Assembly: GCA_017629275.1 (NCBI GenBank)
Contig: JAGBXM010000042.1
Span: 1 to 57,363 of the forward strand
DNA from: Clostridia bacterium
Lineage (GTDB): Bacteria; Bacillota; Clostridia; Oscillospirales; Acutalibacteraceae
Direction: 5' to 3'
Length of the DNA stretch: 57,363 bases
The translations under genes and the position numbers were made by a program. Shown here one piece after another: positions 9,148-16,801 of the stretch (the stretch's first letter is position 1; each line of letters opens with the position of its first letter). The notes under the pieces are model-generated. The model was not told the DNA's origin and did not search any database. It was given only the letters and a program-made list of their open reading frames with translations.

Positions 9148-9276
9148 ATGAATACTTTTAAGCAACCCGAGGCTGAAGTAATCAAGTTCGAAGTACAAGA
9201 TATTATTACTACCAGCACTGAACATGATAATGCATATGGTGATATTGGAGACTTCTTCAAGTCAATAATTAACTGA
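9148..9276 (+). CDS. Small peptide B (42 aa), paralogue of peptide A
   Basis: Begins MNTFKQPEAEVIKFEVQDII and continues TTSTEHDNAYGDIGDFFKSIIN. AACGGAGGCGA lies nine bases before the ATG. The first 23 residues align with peptide A (P-x-x-E-V-I-x-F-x-x-x-D-I-I-T-T-S); the remainder does not, and ends in an amphipathic stretch (IGDFFKSIIN) absent from A. A strong terminator follows, closing the unit of giant protein, A and B. I do not recognise a named family; similar short ORFs with this front half seem familiar from Clostridia, but I cannot confirm that here. Confidence 0.7.
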   Translation: MNTFKQPEAEVIKFEVQDIITTSTEHDNAYGDIGDFFKSIIN

Positions 9277-9290
9277 TAAAATTAAAAAGG

Positions 9291-9329
9291 CAAGATGTTT
9301 CATTTTTGAAACATCTTGTTTTTTTTGTG
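9291..9329 (+). terminator. Rho-independent terminator after peptide B
   Basis: CAAGATGTTTCA pairs perfectly with TGAAACATCTTG around TTTT, followed by eight T. It closes the secreted protein/peptide unit. Confidence 0.9.
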
Positions 9330-9487
9330 ACGAAAAAATCACATTGTGAAGTCAATTCGGGTAACAAAAGTTTTTAATTTAAGAAATTTCATAGAAGGTG
9401 GGGCAGAGATAGTCGAGCTTTTGTTTTGTCTGCCAATGATACCGATACCTTCATAAACAAGTTGCAGATTACACATAATGCATCGCA

Positions 9488-9516
9488 TTGATTTATCACT
9501 TCTTTTATGATATAAT
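9488..9516 (+). promoter_or_regulatory. Promoter of the esterase lipoprotein gene
   Basis: TTGATT (9488-9493), a 17-base spacer and TATAAT (9511-9516). Transcription should begin near 9523, which rules out translation starts upstream of that. The DNA between the previous terminator and this promoter (9330-9487) has no gene, but does contain a possible stem (GAAGGT/ACCTTC enclosing GGCAGA/TCTGCC, 9394-9452). Confidence 0.75.
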
Positions 9517-9553
9517 GGTAGAAAGGTCAGTCACAATGAAAAGGTGGGTATAT

Positions 9554-10771
9554 ATGAAAAGGTTTATTGCGTTGGTTGTTGTATGTTGCTTTATGCTTTT
9601 ACTTGGTGCCTGCCGCGGTGCCGATGCCTCCTCTGATTCTCAGTCGGGCAACTCGGTTTCTGACGATGCGCAGACTGCAACCGAGGTGTTCGGGCCGGAA
9701 AGGGTAGTTGAGGTCTTTTCGGTTGAATATGTAGACCGATACCAGATAACCGATAACATAAGCGGCACCTTTAACGATGAGCGAAACGGCAACGTCTTGC
9801 CTTACCGTTTATATATTCCGAAAGATTATTCTTCGTCTGAAAAATATCCGATAATTCTGTTTTTGCACGGTGCAGGTGAGATAGGAACCGACAACGCACG
9901 GCAACTCAACAATATTGACAATATGTTTGAGTACAACGGGGATATTGTGTCCAATGCTTTTATCCTTTGCCCGCAGTCGGCAGGTTGGTGGAATCTTGAC
10001 CGCGACCGTGAAAACGATCTTAACGGGTCTTTGGGCAGTGCTTATTATTTATTAAAGAAAATAATGGGAGATTATTCCTGCGATTCTGACCGTGTCTACG
10101 TGACGGGTCTTTCGATGGGCGGATATGCCACCTGGGATCTGCTTGAGAGGTGCGGCAGCTTTTTTGCGGCAGGTGTTCCTGTATGCGGCGGCGGCAATTC
10201 GGCCAACGGCGCGGCTTTTGTAGATATCCCTATAAAAATATATCACGGAACGGCTGATCCGACCGTGTCTTTCGGTGCCTCGGAGGCTATGTATAATGCA
10301 ATAGTGCGTGCGGGAGGACAAAAGGTTGATTTCATTCAACTTGAGGGAGTCGGTCACAATGCGTGGGACTATGCTTATGCCGACCGCGAGATGTTTTGTT
10401 GGATGTTTGCTCAAAGCAAAGCCAGTGCTATGGGCGGTACTTATGAATATGCGCCGAGGTTTTCTATCAAAGATGAAAAGGGGAATACAGTGATAGATGA
10501 CGGTGACGTCGTCAAAACGTCATACCGACGTTTGAAGAAAAGTGATAAAATGGTAATTGAGTTGACCTTGAACGTGGCAGGGCGCTCAAAGCTCAACGTG
10601 GCCTATAAAAAGAGTGACGGCGGTCAGTTCACGTTTTATTACGGAACACAGAAGGTCTACAGTTTCACGGCGACAGGGCAGTTTAACACCAACGTTTTTT
10701 ACATAGCCGACGTATTCACCATTGACAATTATCTCGATTTTTATAAAGCGATTGAAAAAACAGGTGTTTAA
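9554..10771 (+). CDS. Lipoprotein alpha/beta-hydrolase, esterase-like
   Basis: 405 residues. A signal peptide ends in a lipobox (LLLGAC), so the protein is a membrane-anchored extracellular lipoprotein. After a Ser/Asp-rich linker comes an alpha/beta-hydrolase domain of the polyhydroxybutyrate depolymerase/feruloyl esterase type (CE1-like): LFLHGAGEIG, nucleophile Ser about 187 in GLSMGG, Asp about 235 in TADPTV and His about 268 in GVGHNAW. About 95 extra C-terminal residues are strand-rich. The ATG at 9554 is chosen for its AGGTGGG site; an ATG at 9536 is possible. The substrate may be an ester in plant polymer or host glycan, which is inference. The glycohydrolase gene follows 34 bases later, probably in the same transcript. 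Confidence 0.85.
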   Translation: MKRFIALVVVCCFMLLLGACRGADASSDSQSGNSVSDDAQTATEVFGPERVVEVFSVEYVDRYQITDNISGTFNDERNGNVLPYRLYIPKDYSSSEKYPIILFLHGAGEIGTDNARQLNNIDNMFEYNGDIVSNAFILCPQSAGWWNLDRDRENDLNGSLGSAYYLLKKIMGDYSCDSDRVYVTGLSMGGYATWDLLERCGSFFAAGVPVCGGGNSANGAAFVDIPIKIYHGTADPTVSFGASEAMYNAIVRAGGQKVDFIQLEGVGHNAWDYAYADREMFCWMFAQSKASAMGGTYEYAPRFSIKDEKGNTVIDDGDVVKTSYRRLKKSDKMVIELTLNVAGRSKLNVAYKKSDGGQFTFYYGTQKVYSFTATGQFNTNVFYIADVFTIDNYLDFYKAIEKTGV

Positions 10772-10805
10772 AATTGTGCTTTTTAGTTTTTAGGGAGATG
10801 TTTTT

Positions 10806-11750
10806 ATGTTTGGTGAGGAATTATATAAAATCAAAGCGGTTATTTTAGGACACGCGGTCGCCGACGCTTTGGGTGTGCCCGTGGAGTTCTGCAGTCGCGA
10901 GGAATTGGACGAAAATCCTGTTGAGACTATGGAAGGGGATGGCACTTATCCGTACCCTGCGGGTGCGTGGTCGGACGATACAAGTATGACCTTGTGCGCC
11001 CTTGACGTGTTGGCCGAAGGTGAGCTTGACTGGACCGAAATAATGCTTAATTTTGCAAGATGGCTGACTGACGGTAAATACAGTTCGGTTGACGTTTGCT
11101 TTGACGTGGGCAGAACCTGTAAGGATGCCATTATTAACTGTATTGTCAACGAAATTCCTGCCGTTGAAAGCGGCGGTATCTCGGAGCGTTCTAACGGTAA
11201 CGGCTCTTTGATGAGAATTTTGCCGTTTATACTTTACACCGAGTTTGTTGACTGCGATGAGGAACCGATGGATATTATTCACAAGGCTTCGGCTATGACC
11301 CACGCGCATGAGCGCTCGAAAGTAGGTTGCGGTATATATTCGTTTATTATCCGCCGTTTGTTGAAATCTCAAAACGTTGAATCGGTTTTCGAAGGATTAC
11401 GTGATGCCGAAGAATATTACCGTAATTTTACACAATTTTCACATTACAAGCGATTGCTTGACCCCGATTTTAAAAATCTTGACCGCAGTGAAATCAAAAG
11501 TTCGGGCTATGTTGTCGATACCCTTGAGGCGGCGGTGTGGTGCCTTTTGAACACCGACAGTTACAGAGAATGTGTTTTAAAGGCCGTGAATCTTGGTGAG
11601 GATACCGATACTGTGGCGGCCGTTGCAGGGGGCTTGGCAGGTGCGTTGTACGGATATGATGCCATCCCTTCGGAATGGCTTGAAACCTTAATGAAACGTG
11701 AATTTATTGAGGATATGTGCGAACGTGCGCACTGTCAATGGTTTATGTGA
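10806..11750 (+). CDS. ADP-ribosylglycohydrolase family protein
   Basis: 314 residues, normal length for the DraG/ARH family, which removes ADP-ribose from proteins or hydrolyses related O-glycosidic ADP-ribose derivatives using two Mg2+. Signature elements are intact: ADALGVPVEF near the N-terminus, the metal-binding SDDTSM about residue 57, SNGNGSLMR about 130 and EDTDTVAAVAGGLAGALYG about 265. No signal peptide, so it is cytoplasmic. RBS TTAGGGAG precedes the ATG. It sits between the esterase and a gene for a membrane protein with a RyR domain. A promoter between it and the latter means co-regulation is possible but not proven. The target is unknown: no nitrogenase or ADP-ribosyltransferase is seen in this window. 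Confidence 0.9.
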   Translation: MFGEELYKIKAVILGHAVADALGVPVEFCSREELDENPVETMEGDGTYPYPAGAWSDDTSMTLCALDVLAEGELDWTEIMLNFARWLTDGKYSSVDVCFDVGRTCKDAIINCIVNEIPAVESGGISERSNGNGSLMRILPFILYTEFVDCDEEPMDIIHKASAMTHAHERSKVGCGIYSFIIRRLLKSQNVESVFEGLRDAEEYYRNFTQFSHYKRLLDPDFKNLDRSEIKSSGYVVDTLEAAVWCLLNTDSYRECVLKAVNLGEDTDTVAAVAGGLAGALYGYDAIPSEWLETLMKREFIEDMCERAHCQWFM

Positions 11751-11769
11751 GATATTACACAGGACACTC

Positions 11770-11798
11770 TTGATAAATCATAAACGATATGATAAAAT
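11770..11798 (+). promoter_or_regulatory. Promoter of the RyR/permease unit
   Basis: TTGATA (11770-11775), 17-base spacer, TAAAAT (11793-11798), 40 bases before the coding start. It indicates that the RyR-domain gene and its followers form their own unit, although read-through from the glycohydrolase gene is also possible because no terminator is seen in this gap. Confidence 0.7.
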
Positions 11799-11838
11799 CA
11801 AACTACTGATATCGACAAAAGTGAGAGGTTGAAATATT

Positions 11839-13638
11839 ATGATTTGGAACGTGTGTTTTATCGTTGCAGCGGCACTTTTCATCGCTTCGGTACTGATTTC
11901 TTTGCTGAGATTAAAAGCAAAGTACAAATCGGGAAGCTCGTGGACTCCGTTGTATATTCTCTTTGGCGGCGTTATCGCATCGGCGCTGACGTTGTTTGTT
12001 CCACTGTATATGGCTGCCTTCAAAGACGGCGGATGCGGTGCATTCGAGGCCGTTGCCATCGCTATACATAACGTTATAAGATTGTTTATTGTCGACGTTG
12101 ATTTTGATTTCATTTCCTCCAATTTGCCTTCGCTTAACCAAACGCTTTTCAGATGCTATACCATTTTGTTTTCGGTTTTGTTTGTTGTTGCACCTTTTCT
12201 TACGTTTGGATTTGTACTGTCGTTCTTTAAAAATATATCCGAAAAACTGCGCTATTGGGTGCATTTCAATTCGGAAGTATATATCTTTTCGGAACTCAAT
12301 GAAAAGTCTCTTGCTCTGGCTACGAGCATTTATAATAACGATCCCAAAAACCGTTTTCTTGTGTTTACCGATGTATTCGAGACCGAGGAAGAACGAAGCT
12401 ATGAACTTATCGAAAGCGCTAAGGAATTGGGCGCGGTATGCTTCAAAAAAGATATCGTAAGTCTTAACTTTTCGCATCACAGTAAAAAAAGTGACATCAA
12501 ATTTTTCGTTATCGGTGCCGATCAGTCTGAAAATATTACTCAGGCTTTGAAGATCGTTGAAAAAATGAAGTATCGTGACAATACTCGTTTGTACGTGTTT
12601 TCGACCTGTGTTGAGTCGGAAATGTTACTTGCCAATGCGTTCAGCAACCGTGATAAGGATATTAAAATAAAGGTCAGACGCGTTAATGAGGTTCAGTCTT
12701 TGATCTTGCGCAATCTTTATGATAAGGGTTATGAGGCGGTATTTGAAAGCGCTTACGATAACGGTACTGAAGAAAAAGAGATAAATGCGGTCGTTATCGG
12801 TATGGGTCAACACGGAACCGAGATGACCAAGGCCCTTACGTGGTTCTGCCAGATGACGGGTTATTCGGTTAATATTGATTCGTTTGACAAGCAGAAGGAT
12901 GCCGACAAAAGGTTTACTGCACTTTGTCCCGAATTGATGGAATTCAGCGGAAAGCTTGATATTGACGGTGAAGCAAAATACACCGTGAATATTCATTCGC
13001 ATATTGACGTTGATTCGATGGATTTTGAAAAGGAAATTCTCAGTTTGCCGCGTACAACCTACGCTTTTGTTGCTTTGGGTAACGATGAAAAGAACGTTTC
13101 GACGGCGGTAAAGCTGCGTTGCCTGTTTGAGAGAATGGGTTATGCTCCCGTTATTCAGGCTGTTGTATATAACAGTGATAAAAAGGAAGCACTCAGCGGT
13201 ATTACCAACTTTAAGGGACAGGAGTACAAAATCGACTTTATCGGTGATATGAAAACCTCTTATTCCGAAGAGGTCATACTTGGTTCTGAGGTAGAAGATG
13301 CCGCACTCAAGCGTCATCTCAAGTGGGGCGACGAAGCGGAGTTCTGGCAGTACGATTATAACTATAAATCATCGGTTGCATCGGCAATTCATTACAAAAT
13401 GAAGGTCAAGTGCGGTGTGCCGGGTATTGAAAAGCTACCGGGCGACCGAACAGAGGAAGAGCTTTGGCCGTTGCGTATACTTGAGCACCGACGTTGGAAT
13501 GCGTATATGCGCTCGGAAGGTTACGTATACAGCGGTTCGGTTGAAAAAAGCAGCCGTAACGATCTTGCTAAAATGCACCATTGTCTTGTGCCGTTCGATA
13601 TGTTATCCGAGCAGGACAAGGCGAAGGATGATGATTGA
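11839..13638 (+). CDS. Membrane protein with two TrkA_N-like domains and a C-terminal RyR domain
   Basis: 599 residues. Three N-terminal membrane segments (about 3-23, 36-62 and 106-132) are followed by a long cytoplasmic part. Residues about 140-280 form a degenerate Rossmann-like unit; about 313-480 form a second one with the nucleotide-binding loop VVIGMGQHGTEM, resembling TrkA_N/RCK domains that bind NAD(H) or nucleotides and gate ion transport. Residues about 543-597 match the RyR domain known from ryanodine receptors: LEHRRWNAYMRSEGYVY, then LAKMHHCLVPFDMLSEQDK. The stop overlaps the permease start (TGATG). It is probably a nucleotide-responsive regulator of the adjacent permease; that is inference. 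Bacterial RyR domains have no settled function. Confidence 0.75.
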   Translation: MIWNVCFIVAAALFIASVLISLLRLKAKYKSGSSWTPLYILFGGVIASALTLFVPLYMAAFKDGGCGAFEAVAIAIHNVIRLFIVDVDFDFISSNLPSLNQTLFRCYTILFSVLFVVAPFLTFGFVLSFFKNISEKLRYWVHFNSEVYIFSELNEKSLALATSIYNNDPKNRFLVFTDVFETEEERSYELIESAKELGAVCFKKDIVSLNFSHHSKKSDIKFFVIGADQSENITQALKIVEKMKYRDNTRLYVFSTCVESEMLLANAFSNRDKDIKIKVRRVNEVQSLILRNLYDKGYEAVFESAYDNGTEEKEINAVVIGMGQHGTEMTKALTWFCQMTGYSVNIDSFDKQKDADKRFTALCPELMEFSGKLDIDGEAKYTVNIHSHIDVDSMDFEKEILSLPRTTYAFVALGNDEKNVSTAVKLRCLFERMGYAPVIQAVVYNSDKKEALSGITNFKGQEYKIDFIGDMKTSYSEEVILGSEVEDAALKRHLKWGDEAEFWQYDYNYKSSVASAIHYKMKVKCGVPGIEKLPGDRTEEELWPLRILEHRRWNAYMRSEGYVYSGSVEKSSRNDLAKMHHCLVPFDMLSEQDKAKDDD

Positions 13639-14780
13639 TGGAAGAACAAATTGAATTATTTTCGGTGTGGGCACGGTGCCTTGCCTTTATTAAGAAAAAT
13701 GCAGTAATGTGCATTGCGCTGGTGGCGGCAGTGGTTACGGGTATTATTATTCCGCCCGACAAGACCTACGTCGGATATTTTGACTATAAAACCCTGACCT
13801 GTTTGTTCTGCGTTCTCGCTGTCGTGTGTGCGCTTAAAAACATCGATTTCTTTTATATGTTGGCGAGAAAGGTGGTTCAACTTTTTAAAAACGCGCGTAT
13901 GAGTGTTCTCGCGTTGGTGTATATCACCTTTATCGGCTCTATGCTTATTGCCAACGATATGGCACTTCTGACATTTTTACCGTTGGGCTTTTTGGTTCTT
14001 ACTACCACCGGTAAAGAGAAGTATATGGCTTTTACGTTTATTATGCAGAACATTGCTGCGAATTTGGGCGGTATGTTGACACCGTTCGGCAATCCGCAGA
14101 ACCTTTATCTGTATACTAAATATGAGATTCCGAATCCGGAATTTATGGCTATAATGGCGCCGCCATTTATACTTTCGGTGGCGCTGATAACCCTTTGCTG
14201 TGTTATTTTCGTCAAGCCCGAGCCGTTGAGTTTGCCCGATGAAAAGATCGTGCTTGACCCGAAGCGTACGGTTTTATACCTTATGCTTTTTGCGTTGTCT
14301 ATTGCTATTGTTTTCAGAGGTATTCCGTATTGGATAGGGCTTATCGTTATTCCTGTCGTGCTTATTTTTGCTGACCGCAAGGCTTTGAAGGATGTTGACT
14401 ACGGTTTGCTGTTTACCTTTGTGTTCTTCTTTATCTTTGCGGGAAATATGGCAAGAATCGAGGTCGTGAGAGAACTGTTTTCGACGTTGCTTGACAAGAG
14501 TGCATTGTTGTTCAGCGTTGTTTCGTGTCAGGTTATCAGTAACGTTCCTTCGGCAATACTGCTTTCGCAGTTTACGGGTAATTACCAGGACCTGCTCGTG
14601 GGTGTCAACATCGGCGGTGTCGGTACGCTTATTTCCTCGTTGGCCAGTCTTATTACTTTCCGTGAGTACGTTAAACATAATCACGGTAAAACAGCACTTT
14701 ATATCGGTGAGTTTTCATTGTTCAATTTCGGATTCCTGATAATACTAACAGGATTTATGTTTTTGCTTAAATTGATTTAA
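13638..14780 (+). CDS. SLC13/ArsB-type ion permease
   Basis: 380 residues, about 10 membrane segments. It belongs to the CitMHS/ArsB/NhaD-like superfamily of anion or Na+-coupled transporters: the N-terminal repeat has IANDMALLTFLPLG and the hairpin region IAANLGGMLTPFGNPQNLY, the usual signature of this fold; the C-terminal repeat has SNVPSAILLSQF. The ATG at 13638 overlaps the stop of the RyR gene by one base (TGATG), indicating coupled translation and probably a physical complex. The family transports carboxylates, sulfate, arsenite or Na+/H+; the substrate cannot be read from the sequence. At about 380 residues it is somewhat shorter than typical 420-450-residue members. Confidence 0.85.
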   Translation: MEEQIELFSVWARCLAFIKKNAVMCIALVAAVVTGIIIPPDKTYVGYFDYKTLTCLFCVLAVVCALKNIDFFYMLARKVVQLFKNARMSVLALVYITFIGSMLIANDMALLTFLPLGFLVLTTTGKEKYMAFTFIMQNIAANLGGMLTPFGNPQNLYLYTKYEIPNPEFMAIMAPPFILSVALITLCCVIFVKPEPLSLPDEKIVLDPKRTVLYLMLFALSIAIVFRGIPYWIGLIVIPVVLIFADRKALKDVDYGLLFTFVFFFIFAGNMARIEVVRELFSTLLDKSALLFSVVSCQVISNVPSAILLSQFTGNYQDLLVGVNIGGVGTLISSLASLITFREYVKHNHGKTALYIGEFSLFNFGFLIILTGFMFLLKLI

Positions 14781-14811
14781 TTTCACAAAATGTAAATTAA
14801 GGGGGAAGTTT

Positions 14812-15159
14812 ATGTCGAAGATTATTGAAACTATCAAGCATACCGTTGATGCGACGATACCCGAACGTGAAGAGATTTCGCACGGATTACATCCGAAGGT
14901 CGACTATGCGTTATTGGTTCTCCGTAACATTTTTGTATCGTTGGCCGTGATATTCTTTATTTTATCAATGTTCTGGCACGTATCTTATCATATTTTCAAG
15001 GCGATCGGTTATTTTATGGGCGCGGCGGCCTATATTTTCGAGTGTCTTGCCGTTACCGACTGCTTTCAGACCAAGGTGCCGCACAATGAAATGTTTATGG
15101 TTTATTGCTTCGGTCCGCTTTACATATTGATGGGATTGAGCTATTTGTTTTTGCATTAA
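14812..15159 (+). CDS. Small membrane protein, unknown
   Basis: 115 residues with a charged N-terminus (MSKIIETIKHTVDATIPERE) and three hydrophobic segments at about 33-55, 59-78 and 92-113. RBS AAGGGGGAAG precedes the ATG. It is 31 bases downstream of the permease and ends just before a terminator, so it is the last gene of the RyR/permease unit and may be a subunit of that complex. I do not recognise a family. Confidence 0.75.
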   Translation: MSKIIETIKHTVDATIPEREEISHGLHPKVDYALLVLRNIFVSLAVIFFILSMFWHVSYHIFKAIGYFMGAAAYIFECLAVTDCFQTKVPHNEMFMVYCFGPLYILMGLSYLFLH

Positions 15160-15171
15160 GAAAGAAAAAGA

Positions 15172-15206
15172 AAACCGAGGCGAACAAAAAGTTCGTCTCG
15201 GTTTTT
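15172..15206 (+). terminator. Terminator of the RyR/permease unit
   Basis: ACCGAGGCGAAC pairs with GTTCGTCTCGGT around AAAAA, followed by TTTTT. After it, 15207-15368 has no gene; 15244-15272 resembles a degraded copy of the GGGCGAAC-type repeat seen elsewhere. Confidence 0.85.
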
Positions 15207-15368
15207 GGTCAAGGCACTGTCCCAAACCAAACGCAAAATTTACAGTCGTAAGGGCGACCGTTGGGCGCTACAAGAATCTTGCTCATCAGAGAAAGGTTCT
15301 TTTGATGACACTGCGGTGTCAGCTTAAAATAACAGAATCATATTTTATGACTTTTTGTAAAAAAGACC

Positions 15369-15397
15369 TTGACAATTCAACACAAAATCTATATAAT
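15369..15397 (+). promoter_or_regulatory. Full consensus promoter of the tRNA-Pro transcript
   Basis: TTGACA (15369-15374), 17-base spacer, TATAAT (15392-15397): exact sigma-A consensus. Transcription should start near 15404, about 120 bases before the tRNA. Confidence 0.85.
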
Positions 15398-15400
15398 AAT

Positions 15401-15502
15401 ACGGCACGTTGATTTGCTTTCTTTGAAAGCTAAAACGTCGGGCACCGCAAGAGTAAGCTGCGTAGCGGCGCTCGGGCGATAGAAAGCGTTTGAGTTGCCG
15501 TA
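15401..15502 (+). ncRNA. Structured leader upstream of tRNA-Pro, unidentified
   Basis: A strongly foldable stretch between promoter and tRNA. ACGGCA (15401-15406) pairs with TGCCGT (15496-15501), closing the unit. GCTTTC (15416-15421) can pair with GAAAGC (15425-15430) or with GAAAGC near 15482. CGGGC-A-CCGC (15439-15448) pairs with GCGG-C-GCTCG (15465-15474) over a 16-base loop. It contains GGGCACCGCAA, also present in the structured region at 2181-2191. It may be just a long tRNA 5' leader removed by RNase P, or a small RNA co-transcribed with the tRNA. No Rfam family comes to mind. Confidence 0.4.
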
Positions 15503-15522
15503 AATTCAAAAACATAATATTT

Positions 15523-15599
15523 CGAGGTGTGGCTCAGTTTGGTAGAGCGCTGCGTTCGGGACGCAGAGGCCGTGGGTTCAAGTCCCGTCACCTCGACCA
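15523..15599 (+). tRNA. tRNA-Pro (anticodon CGG)
   Basis: Full cloverleaf with encoded CCA. The acceptor stem CGAGGTG pairs with CACCTCG; discriminator A, then CCA. The anticodon arm is CTGCG-TTCGGGA-CGCAG, giving anticodon CGG (codon CCG). The T-arm holds GGTTCAAGTCC. It is preceded by a consensus promoter and followed directly by a terminator, so it is a stand-alone transcript. Confidence 0.95.
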
Positions 15600-15600
15600 A

Positions 15601-15636
15601 AAACCGAAGCGAATTAAAAATTCGCCTCGGTTTTTT
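15601..15636 (+). terminator. Terminator of tRNA-Pro, probably bidirectional
   Basis: CCGAAGCGAATT pairs with AATTCGCCTCGG, followed by TTTTTT. The A-run on the left side would serve the convergent deacetylase gene ending at 15640. Confidence 0.85.
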
Positions 15637-15639
15637 GCG

Positions 15640-16437
15640 TTATAGTGTAACGGTTTGACCTTTGGGGATGCAGAGAATCTCTTTTTTATCGCGCTCGACC
15701 CACACGTCGATGGCGGTGGGGTTATAGAACGTGCGCTCGTCGACCGAAATCTGCAGTTGTCTTTGTGCCGTCATATAGTTATAAATATCAAGATTGGTGG
15801 CGTACCATATTTTATCGTTGCCCGATATTTTTTGCAAAACGGTTTCGATCTCCCGCCAATCTTCTTCGGTTCTGAATTCGTGACTGTGGCCCCAGATATA
15901 GAAAAGGGGATGTGTCCATTCGGAGTCGAGATTGTTCATAAAACTGTCGCACAGCGCCAAAGCGCCTTTATGGTGGCAGGTGGGGTGCCAACGAAGGAAA
16001 TCGTCGGGCAAGAGGAATTTGCCGGTTGAAAGCGTGGTGCGTGAATAAACTATTCCGCAGGCCTTGTGCACCTCGATTGCGTTATCGTTAAACGAGCCCG
16101 ACGGATAGGACATACCTATAACGGGGTAGCCTGCAATTTTTTCGAGTGCCTTGCGGTTTTCGATGATTTCACCAACCAACGAAGCCGACGGAATCTTCGA
16201 AGGCCATCCGTGGGAGACGGTGTGGCAGGAAATCTCGTGGTTTCTATAGCGTTCACCGAAGGCTTTTTGGTCTTCTTCAGAAAGTGTTATAAGACTTTTG
16301 GAATTTAAGTGGAAGGTGCCTTTAACACCGTATTTATCGAACAGTTCAATTAAACGTTGGTCGTTTTTGTGACCGTCGTCATAACTGAAGGTTACGATTC
16401 TTTTTTTACCGTCAGGGTATACGTTGAATTGTATCAT
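15640..16437 (-). CDS. Polysaccharide deacetylase (NodB fold)
   Basis: 265 residues from the ATG at 16437, chosen because GGTGAT lies just upstream; a start at 16482 would add 15 residues without an RBS. NodB homology motifs: FSYDDGHKND (catalytic base Asp and metal Asp), HEISCHTVSHGWP (metal-binding His-x3-His), SYPSGSF, and HPTCHHKG later. The family removes acyl groups from N-acetylated sugars in cell wall or capsule glycans. There is no signal peptide or membrane anchor, unusual for wall-acting members but common in stand-alone Clostridial deacetylases. The gene is monocistronic, divergent from the DUF3343 gene and convergent with tRNA-Pro. Confidence 0.85.
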   Translation of the reverse strand: MIQFNVYPDGKKRIVTFSYDDGHKNDQRLIELFDKYGVKGTFHLNSKSLITLSEEDQKAFGERYRNHEISCHTVSHGWPSKIPSASLVGEIIENRKALEKIAGYPVIGMSYPSGSFNDNAIEVHKACGIVYSRTTLSTGKFLLPDDFLRWHPTCHHKGALALCDSFMNNLDSEWTHPLFYIWGHSHEFRTEEDWREIETVLQKISGNDKIWYATNLDIYNYMTAQRQLQISVDERTFYNPTAIDVWVERDKKEILCIPKGQTVTL

Positions 16438-16570
16438 ATTTATCACCAATGGTATTGTAGCATTATATTGTTTGAATTTCAAGATGGATTTGCTTTGTCC
16501 CTATAATTATCCTTTGCATAAACTGATAAAGGGCAAGAATTTTTTGTTCCGTAAAAGTTTAACAGGAGGG

Positions 16571-16801
16571 ATGAAATTGAAATATATTCAACTGGTCACG
16601 TCGACCGTGACCTATGCCAACAAGGGCAGGGACGTTTTAAAACAAAACGGAATCAAAAGTGACGTTAAAAAGGTGCAGGGCGCCACGGCTGCAGGTTGTC
16701 TTTTCGGAATCGTGGTATCTGAAAATGATACGGAACGCGCCAAGGCTTTGCTTTCGGATGACGGTATTAAAATCGTTGCCGTAAAGGAGCTGAAGGTGTG
16801 A
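16571..16801 (+). CDS. DUF3343 protein, putative Se/S carrier
   Basis: 76 residues, starting MKLKYIQLVTSTVTYANKGR, with a strong AGGAGGG before the ATG at 16571. The body (VKKVQGATAAGCLFGIVVSE) includes the conserved Cys-containing turn GCLFGI of DUF3343, a small alpha/beta domain that has been proposed to carry selenium or sulfur. Its stop overlaps the GTG of the cysteine desulfurase by four bases (GTGA), so the two are co-translated. This supports a role as acceptor of persulfide made by the desulfurase; that role is inference. Confidence 0.8.
   Translation: MKLKYIQLVTSTVTYANKGRDVLKQNGIKSDVKKVQGATAAGCLFGIVVSENDTERAKALLSDDGIKIVAVKELKV

Noticed and set aside
9488-9553. Upstream start (TTG at 9488) for the lipoprotein esterase
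   Set aside because: It lies inside the promoter, before the transcription start; the ATG at 9554 gives a proper signal peptide and has an RBS.
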